From NCBI RefSeq assembly GCF_900188155.1, contig NZ_FZOG01000001.1, forward strand, positions 656,935-720,934: a stretch of DNA of 64,000 nt, given 5' to 3'. The stretch is from Pseudomonas segetis (GTDB taxonomy: Bacteria > Pseudomonadota > Gammaproteobacteria > Pseudomonadales > Pseudomonadaceae). The position numbers were made by a program, and so were the translations under genes. This document shows, one piece after another, positions 60,601-64,000 of the stretch (position 1 is the first letter of the stretch; every line of letters begins with the position of its first letter). The notes beneath the pieces were generated by a model. The model was not told the origin of the DNA. It did not search any database and worked only from the letters and a program-made list of their open reading frames with translations.

Positions 60601-63600
60601 GCTGCTCAACATCGACTTCACCGTCACCGATGGCGACTCGGATGCAGTGACCAAGACCCTGCAAGTCACCATCGACGATGACACCCCAACGATCGAACAA
60701 AGCGCGATTGCCGATACCTCGTTCGTGACCTTCAACGGCAGTGATGCCGGGTATGCCAACAGCTATGGCTACTACGTCAAGAATCCGGATGGAACACCGG
60801 CGCAAGGCAAGGTGATCTGGGCAAACGTTCAGGATGTGGATCCGGGGCAAACCGCCAGCTTGAATGGCTTGAACCCTGAAGATGTTGGCTTCTTTATCAT
60901 TCCAAACGGTGGCGCAAATGCGAGCCTGGCCGACGGCGCCGAGCTGACATTCGCCCTGGTTGACGGTAAATGGCAGGCCCAACTCGGTGGTACGGCGCTG
61001 ACCGGGGCCGATGGCGCCAATGTGCTGTTCAGTGATGCGACCCTCAATCCGGGCGGGGCACACCTGCAGGATACCGCGGACCCTGGCAACCAGAACTGGG
61101 AAGACCAGACACTGAGCTCCGATTTCGACTACAACGACGTCAGCACCTCGGTCACTTGGGGTGGGCGACTACAGGTCGACGAAACACGTCTTGATATTGA
61201 TGTCAGTCGTGACTTCAGCGGCATCTTCAACGTTCAAGCCGGTGCCGATGGCTTGCGCAGCCTGGAATATTCGCTGGGCATTGCCGACCCTGTATCCGGC
61301 ATTGTTGATTCTGGTTTGGTCGACTCGCTGAGTAACCAAGCGGTGCTGCTCTCGGTGAATCCCGCTGGCGAGGTCGAGGGGCGTACCAGTTCTGGTGACC
61401 TGGTGTTCACTGTCAGCGTAAGCGCGGCGGGTGTCGTGACCCTTGATCAGGTGCGGGCCATCGTTCACCCAAGCAGCGACCCTGATGAAGTCAAGGTGCT
61501 GGGCAGCGACCTGATCCACCTGACCGCAACCGCAACCGACAATGATGGCGACTCGGTAGACAGCACCCTGGACCTGGGCAAGCTGATCAGCTTCAGGGAC
61601 GACGCGCCAACGGCGATCGACGATTGTGCGCAAACCCTGGTCGAGGGCAATGCCAGCAATGTCGCCTCCGGTTCTGTGTTGACCAACGACCAGGCAGGCA
61701 ATGACGGCGGCAAAGCCTTCGTCGGTTGGAATAACACGCTCAATAGCGCTGCCATGGCCGAGCTGGGCAAGTACGGCACCCTGGTGCTGAATCCTGTCAC
61801 CGGTGAGTACAGCTTTACCCTCGACAACAGCGATCCAGATACTATCGCGCTGGCCGACGGGCAAAAGATCAGCCAGAGTCTCGAATACACCATGCGTGAC
61901 TTCGATGGTGATATTTCAACCGCAACCCTGACTATCAAGATTGTCGGCAGCGACACGGGAGTGACGGTAGAAGGCTTGAATGTAGAAGGCGGCGAGCTGA
62001 GCTTCAACGAAGAAAACCTGGCCAACGGCAGCTCACCCAATGCAGCGCTGCTCAGTGATGGCGGCACCTTCACCATCACTGCGGGCGATGGAATATCCAG
62101 CATTGAGATTGGCAGCAACAGCTTTACTTTTGCGCAACTGCAAGGCGCTACGCCGGGTGCTCCTTTGACTATCGACAGCCCGGCCGGCGTTCTGCATATC
62201 ACGGGCTTCACCGGCACTATTGCCGGCGGTACTGTGAGTTATTCCTATACCTTGCAAGACCCGTCGATGCATCCATCGGCCAATGGCGAAAACACCATTG
62301 TCGAGCAGTTTGCCATCAAGGTTACCGACCTCGATGGTGATACTGATAGCGCAACGCTGGATGTGACGGTGATCGACGATGTGCCGACCGCCGTTGATGA
62401 TAAGCCAGCCTGCATTGTTCAATCAGCGCTGCCAGAGGTGAACCTGACCCTGGTGCTGGATGTCTCCGGCAGCATGCAAGGCGCCAAGCTGACTGCATTG
62501 AAGGCCGCCGTGGCCAACCTTGCACTTGCCTATGCCGAACTGGGTACTGCGGTTCATATAAACTTGATTGCCTTTGCCGGATCGGCATCCGAGATTGGCG
62601 ACTACAGCTTTTCATCGACCACTGACCAAGGCTATATCGACTTGCTGGCCAAGGTGCAGGGCTTGAGTGCGAGCGGCAACACCAACTATGAGGCCGCACT
62701 GGGCGTTGCTAAAACAGAAATCGGCAATGATCTGGCGGCATTTGGTGCCGACCCCGCACAGCAAAACAAGCTGTATTTCATCTCCGATGGCGAACCCACC
62801 GCGGGCAAAACCGGCCAAGCACTGACCAACTGGATCAACCACAACTGGAGCAACTTCATTGGCGATATCGATGGTGATGGCAACCCGGCGACCAACAACT
62901 TCCAGGCCTATTCGGTTGGCATCAGTTTCAGCGGTTCCTACCTGCAACAAATCTCCAGCAGCAATATGGTGATCAACACCTCGCCGGAGAACCTGTCGGC
63001 GACGCTGGCCGATCTCGCTGGCGTGGGCGGTGATGTCTCGGGCAATGTGCTGGCTAACGATCAACCGGGCGCCGATGGCATCGACCATATCCAGTCGATC
63101 ACCGTTGGCACGCAAACCTTCAGCCTCAATGCAGCTGGCAATGGCATCATCAGCAGCGGGGCTGGCCTGGTCACATACAGCTACGATGCAGCTACCGATA
63201 AACTGACCCTGACCACTGCCACAGGCAAGCTGACTATCTATCTTGACAGCTCCGCTGGCCACGCGGCGGGGGATTTCAGCTTTGTGGCCAATGCCGACCT
63301 GGTGTTTGGAGAAACCGGCCAGGTTACCCAGCAATTCACCTACACAGTGGTCGATGGTGATGGCGATCCAAGCAGCGCCAACCTGGATATCTGTATCCGC
63401 AGCGACCAATCGGTGCTGGTGGTCGGCAACAATGCCAGCGACTTTGGCACTGGGGCCAGCAGTTCGACCACGCCGCACTTTATCGCCAGCCCGTTTGACA
63501 GTGACGGCAAGGGCTTGATTGCGGGTGTGGGTGGCAATGACACCCTGGTGGGCGATATCGGCGGGGCAGGTGCGCCAACCGTCGACCCTGCGAAAAACTA

Positions 63601-64000
63601 CAACATCGCATTGATCCTCGACCGTTCAGGCAGCATGGCCGACGATCCGGATGGAAGCGGAGGCTACAGCAGCCGCTTGAGCCTGCTCAAGGATGCAGTG
63701 CGTTCCTTCCTGGATAAGCTCGATGCGCACCCGGGCAATATCAATATCGCCCTGGTGGTGTTTTCCTCGACCTCATCGATACTGCTCAGCGGAACGCTGG
63801 ACGATGTGCAAGCGGCGCTAAGTGGCAATAATGATGCCTTGGCCAGGGTCACCGCAGATGGCGGCACCAACTATGAGGCGGCATTCAAAACCACCAATGC
63901 ATGGTTTGCCAGTATCGAGGGCAATCACTATGAAAACCTGGCCTACTTCCTGACCGATGGGGACCCGACAACCTACAACGGTGACAACAGCGATACCGGC
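57659..64000 (+). CDS. LapA-type giant adhesin, retention module and vWA domains (partial)
   Basis: An open frame of 2,114 codons that runs off the window with no stop. ATG 57659 follows GAGG (57647-57650). Order of parts: retention module (1-130) with a TAAG site at 117-120 like that cut by LapG; Pro/Glu/Val-rich stalk (about 150-205); VCBS-like repeat (205-345); three T1SS-143-type repeats, each closing NIEDDVP (ends at 512, 696, 867); one related repeat (868-1010); DUF4114-like region (about 1011-1167, GYY and NWEDQTLSSDFDYNDV); further Ig/VCBS-like repeats; vWA domain 1 (MIDAS DVSGS at 1601); RTX-like GGNDTLVGD; vWA domain 2 (DRSGS at 1988). A type I secretion signal and RTX tail should lie beyond the window. 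The system resembles LapA/MapA/BapA; orthology is not settled. Confidence 0.93.
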   Translation, partial: MATLIGVVTQVVGEVFAVASNGSRRPLVEGDRLFAGEQINTGATGALAVKLSNGELLTLGRDSSLALSEQMLAQAGEGSNAPQQDTPAPTANDLTEVEKLQAAIEAGVDPTQEAEATAAGPGSSGGAGGVGGGHSFVLLDAVGGSVDPELGFPTAGFNDGPEFVDPDIEVDPRLPIAETPEPPVVQPPVEPPVVVPPTEPEPTDFTPVVTVDYQDFVGSVIAGPAIVEESALVQGTNPASNGEQASGKLVVESRDGVSALEVMDVNGNWVNVTQGGTVQGQYGVLTIDANGNWNYVLSANTLDHTNPNATGADDQVGESFSVRVTDLDGDVSPIATLDVLVNDDGPVAAVGEAAQIHLFVDEDETAQGNTDGDSTTNVTSGAPGTLNTLVNFGADGAGSFGLSNSGAAISSLTAQGLTSGGAALSYSVVGNTLTAVANGETIFTFVVGADGSYNFTLSGPVDHPVTDGNDDELLSFPLDLSALITATDGDGDSLATAFPAGSFTVNIEDDVPVFAGPQGDQDAGRMSLAAAQPFGVHGNVQEDALETSAGAPYQGNPEGGQTVTAHGDAGLLGSLVKFGADGPGEFFLKADVSQLNAQGLTSEGTPLSYALVGNSLVASANGHPIFTLTVTAAGGYDFVLQGPIDHPLIDGDDSEDQSVLSIDFSASLGVTDGDGDPLAGGFPANTFTINIEDDVPILIGSENGPVVGGSVQEDALLSANGAPYQGNAEGGQTVTAQGADGVLKALVSFGADGPGEFSLNGKTASLLAQNLTSEGTALSYSFSGNTLTASANGHTIFTLSVSAGGGYEFVLKGPIDHPQADGNDAETLPGLGIDFSGILSATDGDGDPLAGGFAANTFTINIEDDVPVAQNSTAPLILDDEGLYGGINGGVGDTPDAATSVSGTLSYAAGADGLKSVVLSGPDKLGNEDVVSKWDASSNTLTLSSSRGDLVTMVLNPATGAYTLTLLQPVLHAEGGAENDALLNIDFTVTDGDSDAVTKTLQVTIDDDTPTIEQSAIADTSFVTFNGSDAGYANSYGYYVKNPDGTPAQGKVIWANVQDVDPGQTASLNGLNPEDVGFFIIPNGGANASLADGAELTFALVDGKWQAQLGGTALTGADGANVLFSDATLNPGGAHLQDTADPGNQNWEDQTLSSDFDYNDVSTSVTWGGRLQVDETRLDIDVSRDFSGIFNVQAGADGLRSLEYSLGIADPVSGIVDSGLVDSLSNQAVLLSVNPAGEVEGRTSSGDLVFTVSVSAAGVVTLDQVRAIVHPSSDPDEVKVLGSDLIHLTATATDNDGDSVDSTLDLGKLISFRDDAPTAIDDCAQTLVEGNASNVASGSVLTNDQAGNDGGKAFVGWNNTLNSAAMAELGKYGTLVLNPVTGEYSFTLDNSDPDTIALADGQKISQSLEYTMRDFDGDISTATLTIKIVGSDTGVTVEGLNVEGGELSFNEENLANGSSPNAALLSDGGTFTITAGDGISSIEIGSNSFTFAQLQGATPGAPLTIDSPAGVLHITGFTGTIAGGTVSYSYTLQDPSMHPSANGENTIVEQFAIKVTDLDGDTDSATLDVTVIDDVPTAVDDKPACIVQSALPEVNLTLVLDVSGSMQGAKLTALKAAVANLALAYAELGTAVHINLIAFAGSASEIGDYSFSSTTDQGYIDLLAKVQGLSASGNTNYEAALGVAKTEIGNDLAAFGADPAQQNKLYFISDGEPTAGKTGQALTNWINHNWSNFIGDIDGDGNPATNNFQAYSVGISFSGSYLQQISSSNMVINTSPENLSATLADLAGVGGDVSGNVLANDQPGADGIDHIQSITVGTQTFSLNAAGNGIISSGAGLVTYSYDAATDKLTLTTATGKLTIYLDSSAGHAAGDFSFVANADLVFGETGQVTQQFTYTVVDGDGDPSSANLDICIRSDQSVLVVGNNASDFGTGASSSTTPHFIASPFDSDGKGLIAGVGGNDTLVGDIGGAGAPTVDPAKNYNIALILDRSGSMADDPDGSGGYSSRLSLLKDAVRSFLDKLDAHPGNINIALVVFSSTSSILLSGTLDDVQAALSGNNDALARVTADGGTNYEAAFKTTNAWFASIEGNHYENLAYFLTDGDPTTYNGDNSDTG

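Overview
The window looks like chromosomal DNA of a Pseudomonas species outside P. aeruginosa (P. putida / P. fluorescens type). Gene content and order support this: slt-uup-usp-fadBA-topA-sulA-lexA-psrA-nagZ-MTI phosphorylase has the same order as P. aeruginosa PA3020 to PA3004. The oligopeptidase, membrane protein and amidotransferase block, aceK with a PA1414-like small ORF, and the gbu guanidinobutyrate cluster are also Pseudomonas hallmarks. I see no rRNA, tRNA, CRISPR array, phage or intact insertion sequence.

Layout. 1-6.3 kb: pirin, a YegS-type lipid kinase, a CheV coupling protein, a DUF1499 lipoprotein, a MOSC protein and soluble lytic transglycosylase Slt. 6.6-11.3 kb: Uup-type ABC-F ATPase, two Pseudomonas-conserved unknowns, a universal stress protein and a PilJ-like exported protein. 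11.8-24 kb: core metabolism and stress block: fadBA (fatty-acid beta-oxidation), topA, the divergent sulA-lexA and psrA (SOS response and fatty-acid sensing, with readable LexA and PsrA operators), L,D-transpeptidase, nagZ and methylthioinosine phosphorylase. 24-34 kb: RNA methyltransferase, HNH nuclease, a stand-alone cyclic-nucleotide-binding protein, oligopeptidase B, a glutamine amidotransferase, a MoxR/VWA pair and a DUF748 protein. 34-43.4 kb: cysK, then accessory transport and catabolism: an M20 hydrolase with an AbgT transporter, a DMT exporter, and an AtuA/CitMHS operon facing a LysR regulator. 43.5-52 kb: aceK, a TonB receptor, a small ORF with an ANR-type promoter, the gbu cluster (symporter, guanidinobutyrase, LysR) and a DTW-domain tRNA modification enzyme.

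52-64 kb: a biofilm adhesin system. A type I secretion operon (TolC, ABC transporter with a degenerate C39 domain, HlyD adaptor; transcribed leftward) stands back to back with a giant LapA-type adhesin gene that starts at 57659 and runs off the window after 2,114 codons without a stop. The adhesin has an N-terminal retention module with a TAAG site of the kind cut by LapG, three T1SS-143-type repeats, a DUF4114-like region and two von Willebrand A domains. Its intergenic leader holds nested inverted repeats. No LapD or LapG gene lies in the window.

Two diverged copies of a roughly 260-bp non-coding element ending in an inverted repeat lie after psrA and directly against the stop codon of the HlyD adaptor gene; they look like MITEs or insertion-sequence remnants.
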